Assembly (NCBI GenBank): GCA_020052415.1
Contig: JAGVPB010000093.1
Coordinates: forward strand, 1 to 64,000
Reading direction: 5' to 3'
Length of the DNA: 64,000 bases
DNA from: Bacteroidales bacterium
Lineage (GTDB): Bacteria; Bacteroidota; Bacteroidia; Bacteroidales; JAADJA01
Shown here: positions 46,324 through 55,099 of the stretch, piece after piece
Position numbering within the stretch: the first letter of the stretch is position 1
Layout of the letters: each line of letters begins with the position of its first letter
Notes under the pieces: generated by a model
What the model was told of the DNA's origin: nothing
The model's database searches: none
The model's input: the letters and a program-made list of their open reading frames with translations, nothing else
Program-made: the position numbers and the translations under genes

Positions 46324-46614
46324 ATGTTCCGCGTATTGGATCCATTGCTGCATAACCAGCTCAGGCTTTCAATCATGAGTCTGCTGATCAGTGTGGAATC
46401 GGCTGAATTTAATTTTCTTCTTGAAAAGACCGGTGCCACTTCAGGGAATTTAAGCATTCAGATCAATAAGCTCAGGGACGCCAACTATATAGAAGTAATA
46501 AAAAGCTTTAAAAACAATTATCCTCTTACTACCTGCAAGGTAACGACAACGGGTGTTGATGCATTTGCAAAATATGTTGATGCTCTTCAGGAATATTTAA
46601 AAATCAAAAAATAG
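46324..46614 (+). CDS. Winged-helix transcriptional regulator
   Basis: A 96-residue single winged-helix protein (LHNQLRLSIMSLLISVESAE, FLLEKTGATSGNLSIQINKL, TTTGVDAFAKYVDALQEYL) of the small HTH type related to MarR/ArsR folds, without metal-binding cysteines. It ends in a dimerisation helix. Its start lies 2 bp after the stop of the membrane-protein gene, so the two are coupled. It may control its own promoter through the paired 13-bp repeat upstream. Confidence 0.82.
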   Translation: MFRVLDPLLHNQLRLSIMSLLISVESAEFNFLLEKTGATSGNLSIQINKLRDANYIEVIKSFKNNYPLTTCKVTTTGVDAFAKYVDALQEYLKIKK

Positions 46615-46668
46615 TTTAAGGAGAGGATAATTTTCGAACAATTGATATCCTGGCATTTTGTATAAAAC

Positions 46669-46705
46669 GAAAAGCCACCGCACAGCAATGTGGGGTGGCT
46701 TTTCG
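46669..46705. terminator. Bidirectional terminator
   Basis: CGAAAAGCCACC (46669-46679 plus next base) and GGTGGCTTTTCG (46694-46705) form a strong stem, T-rich on either strand, between the regulator gene and ssb, which converge. Confidence 0.8.
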
Positions 46706-46722
46706 ACTTGGATAAAATCAGG

Positions 46723-47061
46723 CTATTCTTTCGATTTCAGCAGCAGTATTTCGTTGGCGACCACTTCGGTGATGTAGTGCTTTTTACCGTCTTTGTCGTC
46801 CCAGGTGCGGGAGGTGAGTTTACCCTCGATAACGGCTTCGCAGCCCTTTTTTAAAAGTTTTTCAACGATTTTAGCTGTTCCGTTCCAGGCTACGATGTTG
46901 TGCCATTGGGTTTCGGTGACTTTTTCACCACTTTCTTTCTTGTAGGTTTCACTTGTGGCAATTGAAAATTTTGCCATTGTTTTTCCACCGTCAAAAGTTT
47001 TTAATTCGGGATTGTTTCCCAGGTGTCCGATGAGTTGTACTCTGTTTCTTAAAGCGTTCAT
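46723..47061 (-). CDS. ssb: Single-stranded DNA-binding protein, short form
   Basis: A 112-residue OB-fold SSB (NALRNRVQLIGHLGNNPELK, WHNIVAWNGTAKIVEKLLKK, GKLTSRTWDDKDGKKHYITE). The linker and the acidic C-terminal tip (DDDIPF-like) that bacterial SSBs use to recruit partners are missing; the chain ends LLLKSKE. It may be a specialised paralogue or a Bacteroidota short form. Confidence 0.9.
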   Translation of the reverse strand: MNALRNRVQLIGHLGNNPELKTFDGGKTMAKFSIATSETYKKESGEKVTETQWHNIVAWNGTAKIVEKLLKKGCEAVIEGKLTSRTWDDKDGKKHYITEVVANEILLLKSKE

Positions 47062-47145
47062 AATTGTAATGTTTAGAAATTAATTAATGATTTTTTTATA
47101 GTTTGGAGTTTGATGTTCGAAGTTTGAAGTTGAACAACAAGCTCT

Positions 47146-47544
47146 TTATTTTATTAATTTGAATTTATATCCTTTATGATCTGATGACTTTAAATATTCT
47201 ATCAGGCCATGAAGCATTTTGTTGATTTCCAACGACATTTTATACAATATGTTCAATTCGGTGTCTGAAATGAATTCCTGATCGAGTGCTCTGTAAAGTT
47301 GAGACCTGAGTTCAGCACTGGAACCTTTTGCAATAGACAGAAATTGAATAAATTCCTTATTTCCTCCGCGCTCGAATCCTTCAGCGATATTATCCATAAT
47401 GGATCCCGCTGATTTTTTAATTTGCCAGACTAACGATTGATCTTTACCAAATTCTTTTCTTTTAACAATTGAATGTATTTCGTTCGATAATTCCCTGCTT
47501 TTTTTCCAGGCGTTGATGTCTTCAAATTTTTCAAAAGTTGCCAT
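47146..47544 (-). CDS. Four-helix-bundle protein (23S rRNA intervening-sequence family)
   Basis: A 132-residue all-helical protein (FEKFEDINAWKKSRELSNEI, WQIKKSAGSIMDNIAEGFER, KEFIQFLSIAKGSSAELRSQ) of the S23/four-helix-bundle family first found in rRNA intervening sequences. Here it stands alone, not inside an rRNA gene. The start is put at ATG 47544; an upstream in-frame ATG at 47571 would add a lysine-rich tail. The upstream gap carries AACTTCGAACTTCAAACTCTG-type repeats. Confidence 0.85.
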   Translation of the reverse strand: MATFEKFEDINAWKKSRELSNEIHSIVKRKEFGKDQSLVWQIKKSAGSIMDNIAEGFERGGNKEFIQFLSIAKGSSAELRSQLYRALDQEFISDTELNILYKMSLEINKMLHGLIEYLKSSDHKGYKFKLIK

Positions 47545-47571
47545 TTGTTTTTTTTTAACTTCGAACTTCAA

Positions 47572-48220
47572 ACTCTGAACTCCGAACGGTTTGTTGATGA
47601 GGCAAAATTATATCCGCTGCCAAACCCGATTCGGTTAATAAACATTTGTATTCGTTTAACATTCGTTTGTAACCGGGTGCAATTGGGTAAAGTGCTGAAA
47701 ATTAATCTTTGCACCTGCCGATGGAAAAGATTTTTACATACTAAAACTAACTTTCCATACAATGGCTATGAATTCCAAAATAGTAGAAACGATTTTCTTG
47801 AAAGTTGCTGGTTTGTGCTTTAAATTGAAACCGATGGGGGATTGCCTCCTCATTGGTTTTTGACCTCACCCTACTATTAGTTTTAATTTGGGGGTGTCGG
47901 ATGAATGGAGGGGGAAAATGTATAAATTTGAGAATTGAAAAATTAACTGATTGACTTTATGAATGCAACTAGTAGTGTAGGCCTTGGAAGGAAGACTCTT
48001 GATAAAAGTGATGTTACTAGTAAGGAAGTTATACCAATAGGAAATTATTACAATAAATAAAATCAACTTTAATGATTATTTTTAAGAAATTGACTTACTT
48101 TTGAAAATAAAATCTGATACTTTTATGGTTATTTGTGGATTTTTGATACAAACCCAGGAAAAATTTAGAGGTAGAGGTATTAACGACCCGGTAGGCATGG
48201 TGGTTTACTATTAGCTTAAG
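47572..48220. other. Long non-coding stretch before the MORC-like system
   Basis: About 650 bp, part of an 866-bp gap. It is AT-rich. Only short ORFs appear, e.g. 33 codons at 47959-48060 and 29 codons at 48125-48214, with no recognisable similarity. No terminator, RNA gene or transposase fragment was identified. It may be the edge of an acquired island. Confidence 0.4.
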
Positions 48221-48412
48221 ATGATTGTAAATGTAAAGGGTTATTTATATCGCTCTCTAATTATGGGGAAACAAGTAGTTGTCAGGCTATTTGAACTTTA
48301 TCGTACAAACCGTGAAGTACAATGGTATTTAGCCGCATCACTATAGTCGAATTACTGGCAGGTTATAGACAATATTGCCGATTCAAGAAAAACAGAAGGA
48401 GTAAAGCAATGA
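48221..48412 (+). pseudogene. Possible decayed small ORF upstream of the system
   Basis: From ATG 48221 the frame reads 41 codons (YRTNREVQWYLAASL near the end), meets a TAG at 48344-48346 and continues without stop (SNYWQVIDNIADSRKTEGVK) to TGA 48410-48412. That stop overlaps the next ATG in an ATGA arrangement. The continuous, protein-like reading suggests a gene with one nonsense codon, but it is unrecognised. Confidence 0.25.
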
Positions 48413-48441
48413 ACATAGAAGAAAGGAGTTGTGAACAATGA
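48409..48441 (+). CDS. Ten-codon leader ORF (MNIEERSCEQ)
   Basis: An ATG at 48409 is preceded by GAAGGAG and encodes ten residues. Its stop TGA (48439-48441) overlaps the ATG (48438) of the MORC-like ATPase gene. A second strong AAGGAG motif inside the leader serves that gene. This looks like translational coupling. Confidence 0.4.
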   Translation: MNIEERSCEQ

Positions 48442-51005
48442 ATTCTCAGTATAGAGGAGAACCTCAGGAATTATTTGAAATGGCGGGGAGCGTAACCGAC
48501 CAGATTGATGTAAAGATTAGTCACAGGATTATACAGCTTTTCTCCGAGGGTCTTTATTCCAGCCCTAATAAAGCTGTAGAAGAACTTGTTTCTAATTCTT
48601 TTGATGCAGGAGCTCAAAATGTTAACATCATTCTTTCTGCGGATTTACGTGACCCGGATGCAACAATTGTGGTCATTGATGATGGGGAAGGTATGAATGC
48701 TGATAGTCTTAAACAACATTGGGTTATTGGTGAAAGCATAAGGCGTTTGAGTTCTGGTTCTCAGAGGCGTAAACCAATTGGTAAATTCGGTATTGGCAAA
48801 TTATCCACATATGTATTGGCCTCAAAGCTTACTCATATTTGTAAATCAGGTAATACTTATTATGGTGCAACAATGGACTATACAAACTTAACAGGCAGTG
48901 CAGAAAAAGCTTCAGTCGGTGTTTTTGATGAGCAGACGATTCATATACCGTTACGAATCCTAACGCATCAAGAAGCCAGGAATACATTAAAGCTATGGAT
49001 TAATGGAACGAAGGAGGGTTATCGAGTGCTTGATTTGTTTGGAGAAGAGGCCCCAGAATCGTGGACTGTTGCAATAATGTCAGGCCTCAAAAAAATGGGG
49101 AAGGAAATTAAAATAGGTCGGTTAACATGGGTTTTGAAAACCGCCATGCCAAAGAGCAATGACTTTCATCTTTTTCTAGATGGTGATCCAATAATGCCAC
49201 CAAAAATGGATGAACCGTTGGCTAAATGGGTAATAGGCAAGGACATTATTCAGATGCCAAAGCCATGTCCTCAAGAACTGATTGAGAGGGAAGATATCAG
49301 TGAGCCTTTAGATTCCGTTCATAGGTATGGCATCTACCATGAAGACTTGCTTGGTCGAATAACAGGATTTATTGAAGTATTTATAAACGAACTCGATGCA
49401 GGCAAACCGAAATATGAGCAGAGTTCCGGATTTTTCGTCTATGTGCGTGGACGACGTGTTAATGTAGATGACCCAGGCTTTGGAATAGAACGGAATCTGC
49501 TTCGACATGGAACATTCTCTAGATTTAGAATGATAGTGCATATTGATAGTCTGGATGAAGCTCTTCGATCTTCACGTGAATCATTTCAGCAAGGTGAACT
49601 TTATGAAGAAGTGCAAAACTTCCTTCGCGCAGGTTTTAATCTTGCCCGCAATCGTTTAGTCGAATACGACCGATCTCAATCACCCGCAGCTCTGATTTCT
49701 GATCGCATATCCTCTGCCCCAGGTAGTATGACTCGAAAACCGCTGTTATCACTTGCACGGCTTGTTGCTGAGAATAAGGCAACGCCATTCTACCTGCGAT
49801 TTCCTTCTGGTCTTTCTGCTACAGAGATGATTGCGTTCTTAGAGAGTTTAAAAGAACGTGTGGAAGGGCCGGCAGGATTAATCCGAAATTCAGATATGGT
49901 TGCCTTAGACTCGAAAGAAGGACTGGCGGTTTTTGATGTTCAAGTAGGAAAATTACTTATAAACTTATCTCATCCATTTGTTGCGGCTTTTCAGGAGTCG
50001 TTTATCGATAACCAAAAGAGCATACCACTTGAAATGTTCGTAATGTCTGAAATTTTGATGGAAGCTCATTTGTATAATATGGATTTAGATGAGAGCGTAA
50101 TCCGCGAAGTGATTGCCAGACGTGATGAATTACTCAGACAGTTTGTAAGATCATCTGCACGCCGGACGGCTGGAATGATTGCCTTAGCACTTAATGAAGC
50201 GCGTAATGATGAAGATAAATTAGAAGAGGAAATGCGAGCCGCATTTGAAGTGATGGGTTTCGCAAATGTTATTCGTATCGGAAAGAAAAACAAACCAGAT
50301 GGAACTGCTGAAGCACATCTCGCGGCAGCAGAAGATGGGAGTTTACAACGCTATAAGGTTGGGCTTGAAGCAAAAAGTGGACAAACAGTTTCCGCTAAAC
50401 GTTTAGACGTATCGGGGATCGCTAGGCACATGCAAGATTATAAATGTGACCATCATCTGGTAATTGGTAATGGTTTTGCAACCTCTACAGGGGAAGATTC
50501 TGCATCGGTTCGAGAAATTAAATCTAACAAAGAAAACACTGGGAAAACAATAACGCTGATGCAAATTGATGATTTGGCACGGTTGATTCGGATTGCTTCT
50601 TCGAGGCGTGTCGGAGGCCTTAGCCGCCTTCGTAATCTCTTTAAAAGCTGCATAACTCCTGAAGAAAGCAAGGGCTGGGTTGATGCGCTGGAATCTGAAA
50701 CCCCGGACAACTGGCCATATAGAGAAATTTTGGAAACTATTTGGGAGCGTGCAGAAAAGCGACCAGATACGGCAATTGAATATTCTGCTGTCATGACAGC
50801 TCTTGAATATCGCAATCCACCAATTACTATTTCAAAAAAAGAATTGATCGATTGCTGCCGTTCAATGCAAGTTATGGCACGTGGAGTTGTCTTTGCCCGC
50901 GAAAATACCGTTGAAATTGACAGACGACCAGACTTAATATTAGATGATATAAGAGTGGCTGTTGGTGAATTCCCAGAAAAGGAAAGGAAGGCAATATATA
51001 TATGA
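48438..51005 (+). CDS. MORC/Hsp90-like GHKL ATPase fused to PD-(D/E)XK nuclease domain
   Basis: An 855-residue protein. The Bergerat ATP-binding fold is at the N-terminus: E49/N53/D56 (EELVSNSFDAGA), D81-x-G83-x-G85 (DDGEGM), G115-x-x-G118-x-G120 (GKFGIGKLS). A GHKL transducer-like region follows (about 290-400, with SSGFFVYVRGRRV and RFRMIVHIDSLDEALRSSRE). Further on is a nuclease-like core P620-D621-G622 ... E644-A-K646 (KPDGTAEAHL, KVGLEAKSG), the PD-(D/E)XK signature. The C-terminus is helical or winged. The next gene, a DNA methyltransferase, overlaps its stop by 4 bases. Together they fit the predicted restriction-modification systems built on MutL/MORC-type ATPases. Strong ribosome binding site AAGGAG 10 bases before ATG 48438. 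Confidence 0.82.
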   Translation: MNSQYRGEPQELFEMAGSVTDQIDVKISHRIIQLFSEGLYSSPNKAVEELVSNSFDAGAQNVNIILSADLRDPDATIVVIDDGEGMNADSLKQHWVIGESIRRLSSGSQRRKPIGKFGIGKLSTYVLASKLTHICKSGNTYYGATMDYTNLTGSAEKASVGVFDEQTIHIPLRILTHQEARNTLKLWINGTKEGYRVLDLFGEEAPESWTVAIMSGLKKMGKEIKIGRLTWVLKTAMPKSNDFHLFLDGDPIMPPKMDEPLAKWVIGKDIIQMPKPCPQELIEREDISEPLDSVHRYGIYHEDLLGRITGFIEVFINELDAGKPKYEQSSGFFVYVRGRRVNVDDPGFGIERNLLRHGTFSRFRMIVHIDSLDEALRSSRESFQQGELYEEVQNFLRAGFNLARNRLVEYDRSQSPAALISDRISSAPGSMTRKPLLSLARLVAENKATPFYLRFPSGLSATEMIAFLESLKERVEGPAGLIRNSDMVALDSKEGLAVFDVQVGKLLINLSHPFVAAFQESFIDNQKSIPLEMFVMSEILMEAHLYNMDLDESVIREVIARRDELLRQFVRSSARRTAGMIALALNEARNDEDKLEEEMRAAFEVMGFANVIRIGKKNKPDGTAEAHLAAAEDGSLQRYKVGLEAKSGQTVSAKRLDVSGIARHMQDYKCDHHLVIGNGFATSTGEDSASVREIKSNKENTGKTITLMQIDDLARLIRIASSRRVGGLSRLRNLFKSCITPEESKGWVDALESETPDNWPYREILETIWERAEKRPDTAIEYSAVMTALEYRNPPITISKKELIDCCRSMQVMARGVVFARENTVEIDRRPDLILDDIRVAVGEFPEKERKAIYI

Positions 51006-52270
51006 TATCCGCTGCACAGAAAGCACATGTCCGTACAATTCATCCTTTTCCAGCACGGATGGCTCCATCTATTGTGTGGGACTGTTTACCAAATTCAGAT
51101 AGGCCAAAAAGAATTCTTGACCCAATGGCCGGATCCGGAACAACCCTTGTCTGCGCCAGAGCAAAAGGACATTACGCTATAGGCTACGAAACCGACCCCT
51201 TGGCATTTCTTATTGCACGAACTTGGTGCTCAGATATTGACCGTGTAAGGGTGAATAACCGTGCGGTCATTGTTTTGGAACGAGCAAAAATTCTCGCAGA
51301 TAAATTAGATTATCACGAGGCTTATCCTAAAGGGGCTGACGAAGAAACCCGTCATTTTATCAATTTTTGGTTTGACAATGAAAATCGTCGTCAATTAACC
51401 GCTTTGTCCACATGCATTAATCGAATAAGTTCCGAAGACGAGAGAATATTTCTTTGGTGTGCTTTTTCACGTCTGATTATCACTAAGTCCACAGGTGTTT
51501 CACTCGCAAGGGATGTTTCTCACAGTAGGCCACACAAAGTTTACCAGACAGCTCCCATACACCCATTTGATAAATTTCTAAAAGCGGTTGAACATGTAAT
51601 CAATAACTCACCATTTCATCAAAGCAATAAATCTGTAGGAAGAAACCCTTTTGCGGATATTCATATGGGTGATGCTAGGTATTTACCCATTAACTCTAAT
51701 AGCATTGACATGATCATTACCTCACCACCCTATCTTAATGCTATTGATTATTTGCGGGGACATAAGCTCTCCCTTGTATGGATGGGTTATCGTATTGCAA
51801 TGATTAGAGGTATTCGTTCTGAAAACATAGGTTCAGAGATATCAGATCATCCACAACTGGAAAACACCATTCTTGAAGCGATTAAAGCAATGGGGAAATT
51901 AAGTGATTTGAATAATCGTCAAATGGGTATGTTAAGACGTTATGCATATGATATGAATAGTGTATTGAAAGAATGTGCGAGAGTTATCAAAAAAAATGGA
52001 AATGCTATTTTTGTCGTTGGCGATTCAGCTTTGCACGGGGTATTTATAAAAAATTCTGATGGGCTTATAAATCTTGCAGTCAACCACGGCTTTTCTTTAG
52101 TTTCGAGAGTAGTTCGCCCGATAGCAGAAAATAAAAGGTATCTTCCTCCTCCGAACTTGCAACAAACTGGAGAACAATTACAAAGACGTATGAGAGAGGA
52201 GGTCATTCTAAAATTTATCTCTAATGGAAAAGTTGAAAGAAAAGATTTTACAAAGATGAATACAAAATAA
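51002..52270 (+). CDS. DNA methyltransferase (adenine-N6 or cytosine-N4 type)
   Basis: A 422-residue amino-methyltransferase. The SAM-binding motif I is DPMAGSGTT (D40-T48) and the catalytic motif IV is TSPPY (T240-Y244) followed by LNAIDYLRGHKLSLVW. Motif I precedes IV, the opposite of the beta class. The N-terminal HPFPARMAPSIV resembles methyltransferases that accompany restriction systems. About 190 residues between the motifs could hold the target-recognition part. It starts 4 bases inside the end of the ATPase-nuclease gene (ATGA), a one-transcript, paired system. It should protect host DNA from that partner. Recognition sequence unknown. Confidence 0.88.
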   Translation: MISAAQKAHVRTIHPFPARMAPSIVWDCLPNSDRPKRILDPMAGSGTTLVCARAKGHYAIGYETDPLAFLIARTWCSDIDRVRVNNRAVIVLERAKILADKLDYHEAYPKGADEETRHFINFWFDNENRRQLTALSTCINRISSEDERIFLWCAFSRLIITKSTGVSLARDVSHSRPHKVYQTAPIHPFDKFLKAVEHVINNSPFHQSNKSVGRNPFADIHMGDARYLPINSNSIDMIITSPPYLNAIDYLRGHKLSLVWMGYRIAMIRGIRSENIGSEISDHPQLENTILEAIKAMGKLSDLNNRQMGMLRRYAYDMNSVLKECARVIKKNGNAIFVVGDSALHGVFIKNSDGLINLAVNHGFSLVSRVVRPIAENKRYLPPPNLQQTGEQLQRRMREEVILKFISNGKVERKDFTKMNTK

Positions 52271-52321
52271 AGGCTGTCGCTGAAAGAGATAAACTTCAAA
52301 CCCGGAACTCAGAACTTCGAA

Positions 52322-52696
52322 CTAATTATCCACATACTCCTGCTTCATCACAAGGGCGAAATAGTTGTCTTCCACCGGCAGATAGCCGTATTCATAGCAG
52401 AAATAGTAAGTTTTCCCGGCTTTGGTTTTATAAGTGTTGGTGTAATAATCGAAATTAAAGCCTTTGTCTTTAAGTTTGTTGTGATGCACCCTCGCCTTGC
52501 CATTGGGGTTATATTCCTCAAGTATGCGGCGGTTTTTCCTTAAAATGCCATTCACATTTCTTACATAGTTATTTGAATCCTGCTTCAGCCTGTTGTTGTA
52601 CGTGTTCCGGCACTGATCGGAACAAAACTTTTTATCCGACCTGCCGATGATCTCAAATCCGCATTCAAGACATTTTTGTTTTTCCATATTCATCAT
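52322..52696 (-). CDS. Zinc-ribbon protein of unknown function
   Basis: A 124-residue protein with an N-terminal zinc ribbon (CLECGFEIIGRSDKKFCSDQC, cysteines C10, C13, C26, C30) and a conserved helical/beta tail (NNYVRNVNGILRKNRRILEE, TYYFCYEYGYLPVEDNYFAL). It looks like a small family conserved in Bacteroidota. Convergent with the methyltransferase gene, and not part of that system by orientation. Nucleic-acid binding is an inference. Confidence 0.72.
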   Translation of the reverse strand: MMNMEKQKCLECGFEIIGRSDKKFCSDQCRNTYNNRLKQDSNNYVRNVNGILRKNRRILEEYNPNGKARVHHNKLKDKGFNFDYYTNTYKTKAGKTYYFCYEYGYLPVEDNYFALVMKQEYVDN

Positions 52697-52756
52697 TCCT
52701 TTTCTAATCCAAAAATAGAAAAAATAAAAATTCCGAATTAACGATCAATTTCAGAT

Positions 52757-52764
52757 TATTTTTG
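52757..52764 (+). promoter_or_regulatory. -7 box before the ABC transporter genes
   Basis: TATTTTTG matches TAnnTTTG. No clear TTG is seen at -33. Because transcription would begin near 52770, the ATG at 52795 is favoured as start over the upstream TTG (52762) or ATG (52768). Confidence 0.4.
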
Positions 52765-52794
52765 TTAATGAATCGGTTCAAAGAAAATACGGCC

Positions 52795-53733
52795 ATGAAT
52801 TCATTTCCTGTGATTGATGTAAGAGATGTTTATAAATCCTTTAAAAGCGTTGATGCGGTGAAAGGAATTGATATGCATGTGGATCGCGGACAGTTTGTTG
52901 CTGTGCTCGGTCCAAACGGCGCCGGCAAAACCACCCTCGTGGAAATGATAGAAGGGATAAGGAAACCTGACAAAGGTGAAATTCAGATCATGGGGAAAAA
53001 GTGGAAAGGCAATGAAGATGAACTCCATCAGATTATCGGTTTGTCTCTCCAGGAAACGAAATTCATTGATAAGCTGAACGTAAGGGAAACCCTGAGATTG
53101 TTTGCCGGCTTTTTCGGTTTGGGTGGCGAGAGGGTTGAAGAAATCATACAAATTGTCGGATTGGAAGATAAAATCAAGTCATGGGTAGTAAATCTGTCCG
53201 GGGGGCAGCGGCAAAAGCTGGCATTGGGAATCGCATTGCTGAATAAACCGAAAATTTTGCTGCTGGATGAACCTACCACCGGACTTGACCCGGCGGCACG
53301 ACAGGAAGTATGGACGATATTACGCAAACTCAGGGATAAATCAGAAACTTCGCTGATTCTTACCACCCATTATATGGAAGAAGCCGAACGCCTGTGCGAT
53401 TTTATCATCATCATTGATAAAGGTAAGATCCTTAAGCAGGGAACGCTTGAACAATTGCTGAACGGTGATGGATCGAAACGAAAAGTGCTTGAATTTACTC
53501 TTGATAATCCGGGCTCTTCGACTGAGAAATTGTTGAATGACTCCCGCTTTCGGATCAAATGGGAAGGTGAAAATGAAAAAGGAATTGTTGAGTTTGCAAG
53601 CTGGGAAGAGGATATTCCTGTTTTTATGTCGTTTTTAAAGAAGTCGGAATTGAGATTGAAAAATCTGGAATTCAGGAAAAAAACCCTCGATGATTTATTT
53701 ATTTCACTTACAGGAAGGCATTTGAATGATTAG
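52795..53733 (+). CDS. ABC transporter ATP-binding protein
   Basis: A 312-residue ABC-2-type ATPase. Walker A LGPNGAGKTTL, Q-loop LSLQET, signature LSGGQRQK, Walker B ILLLDEPTTGLDP and H-loop TTHYMEEAERL are all intact. The C-terminal 80 residues form the extra domain common in drug/polysaccharide exporter ATPases. It overlaps the permease gene by 8 bases. Substrate unknown (drug, lipid or gliding/secretion component). Confidence 0.93.
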   Translation: MNSFPVIDVRDVYKSFKSVDAVKGIDMHVDRGQFVAVLGPNGAGKTTLVEMIEGIRKPDKGEIQIMGKKWKGNEDELHQIIGLSLQETKFIDKLNVRETLRLFAGFFGLGGERVEEIIQIVGLEDKIKSWVVNLSGGQRQKLALGIALLNKPKILLLDEPTTGLDPAARQEVWTILRKLRDKSETSLILTTHYMEEAERLCDFIIIIDKGKILKQGTLEQLLNGDGSKRKVLEFTLDNPGSSTEKLLNDSRFRIKWEGENEKGIVEFASWEEDIPVFMSFLKKSELRLKNLEFRKKTLDDLFISLTGRHLND

Positions 53734-54871
53734 GAAGATCGCGAACCATCAGCTATATCTGTTGATTCTTTCCTATTTCAAGGAAATGATCCGTGAGCCC
53801 GGTATCCTTTTCTGGGGTATTGCTTTTCCGATATTGATGTCGCTGGGACTTGGAGTAGCCTTTACACGAAAATCAGATGTCGTCCGGAAAGTGGCTGTAA
53901 TAAACCAACCAGGTTTGGAAGCTTCCCAACCGCATGCAAACCTGAAGATCATTGATTTCTTAGATAAGCATGCCGTGAGGGATACTGTACCAGGCAATGA
54001 GAACCTGACTTACAGGATAAACCTTCCTGACGATAAAATGGGCAATACCATATTGCTGTTTCAGCAAACCGGTTGGAATGAAGCCATGGTGCTGCTGAAA
54101 CGCGGGAACCTGAATGTAGTTATGGAGGAAAAAAATGGGAAAATAAGCTATCACTTCGACCCTTTGAATCCTGATGCACAGCTTACTTACCTCAGGTTGT
54201 CAAAGCTGTTCGGTAATGAAAATCCGGAAATAATCGCGAATAATGATCATGTAGAGCCGTTAACTCTGAGCGGGACGAGGTATATTGATTTCCTTGTCCC
54301 GGGCCTCATCGCTATGGGCGTTATGATGTCGTGTATGTGGGGACTCAGCTATGGCATTATCGAAAAAAGATCGAAAAAGCTGCTGCGCAGGATGGTGGCT
54401 ACACCCATGAAAAAATCCTATTTTCTTATTGCACTCATAACTGTAAGGGTGGGTATGAATTTTATTGAATCGGGTTTGCTGCTCCTCTTCTCATGGATCG
54501 TATTTGGAATAACCATACAGGGAAATTTACCCTCGCTGATACTTTTATTTATAGCGGGTAATATTGCCTTTGCTGGGATAGCTGTTTTTATTTCATCGCA
54601 TACCTCAAGCACCGAAGTTGGCAACGGATTTATCAATGCCATCGTTATGCCGATGATGGTGCTTTCGGGTGTATTCTTCAGTTACCATAATTTCCCCGAT
54701 TGGAGTATCACCTTTATTCAGAAATTACCTCTTACCATATTAGCCGATGGGATTCGGAGCATCATTATCGAGGGCGCGGGTTATAAAGAAGTTACTATTG
54801 CATTTATCATCTTAATTACCACCGGGGTAGTTTTTTTTATTGCAGGACTGAAGATTTTCAAGTGGCATTAA
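53726..54871 (+). CDS. ABC-2 type permease
   Basis: A 381-residue membrane partner of the preceding ATPase. It has one N-terminal transmembrane helix (LFWGIAFPILMSLGLGVAF), a large extracytoplasmic loop (about 50-185) and about five C-terminal helices (YIDFLVPGLIAMGVMMSCMW ... IILITTGVVFFIAGLKIF). This is the YhgE/Pip-like ABC2_membrane layout with a big periplasmic domain. It probably dimerises with a second copy. Confidence 0.88.
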   Translation: MIRKIANHQLYLLILSYFKEMIREPGILFWGIAFPILMSLGLGVAFTRKSDVVRKVAVINQPGLEASQPHANLKIIDFLDKHAVRDTVPGNENLTYRINLPDDKMGNTILLFQQTGWNEAMVLLKRGNLNVVMEEKNGKISYHFDPLNPDAQLTYLRLSKLFGNENPEIIANNDHVEPLTLSGTRYIDFLVPGLIAMGVMMSCMWGLSYGIIEKRSKKLLRRMVATPMKKSYFLIALITVRVGMNFIESGLLLLFSWIVFGITIQGNLPSLILLFIAGNIAFAGIAVFISSHTSSTEVGNGFINAIVMPMMVLSGVFFSYHNFPDWSITFIQKLPLTILADGIRSIIIEGAGYKEVTIAFIILITTGVVFFIAGLKIFKWH

Positions 54872-54905
54872 GTGTGGTTATCGGTTTGAAAATATTGTGT
54901 CAGGT

Positions 54906-55060
54906 AATTTATACCATAAACAGGAGAAAACCGTACATTCTGCAAATTGGAATAAGGGTATAGGGGAAATAAGGGAAATACGAATGGGCAAGCCCATATA
55001 TCCCTTATTTCTCATATTCCCATATTTTTCATTTTGGTATAATTTATCCCGTGTGCAGTA
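54906..55060. repeat. Dispersed palindromic intergenic element, copy B
   Basis: The second clear copy of the element at 10571-10710. Its centre is a long hairpin: AATAAGGGA ... TCCCTTATT around TGGGCAAGCCCA. The outer ends (AATTTATACCA at 54906-54916 and TGGTATAATTT at 55035-55045) are inverted with one mismatch. About 140-150 bp, no coding content; it also reaches the tail of the histidine-kinase gene region. Confidence 0.65.
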
Positions 55061-55099
55061 TAAATACCAAACCTTGATTTTATTAAGGGTAATTTCATG

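Noticed and set aside
47572-48220. A prophage or integrative-element boundary
   Set aside because: No integrase, tRNA or attachment-site duplication could be seen near the MORC-like system.
48438-51005. MutL, gyrase B or HtpG housekeeping gene
   Set aside because: The ATPase motifs are shared, but the rest lacks MutL, gyrase or Hsp90 domains and instead carries a nuclease-like core and a partnered methyltransferase.
52322-52696. Zinc-ribbon protein as a third component of the MORC-like system
   Set aside because: It is convergent with the methyltransferase gene and looks like a stand-alone conserved small protein.
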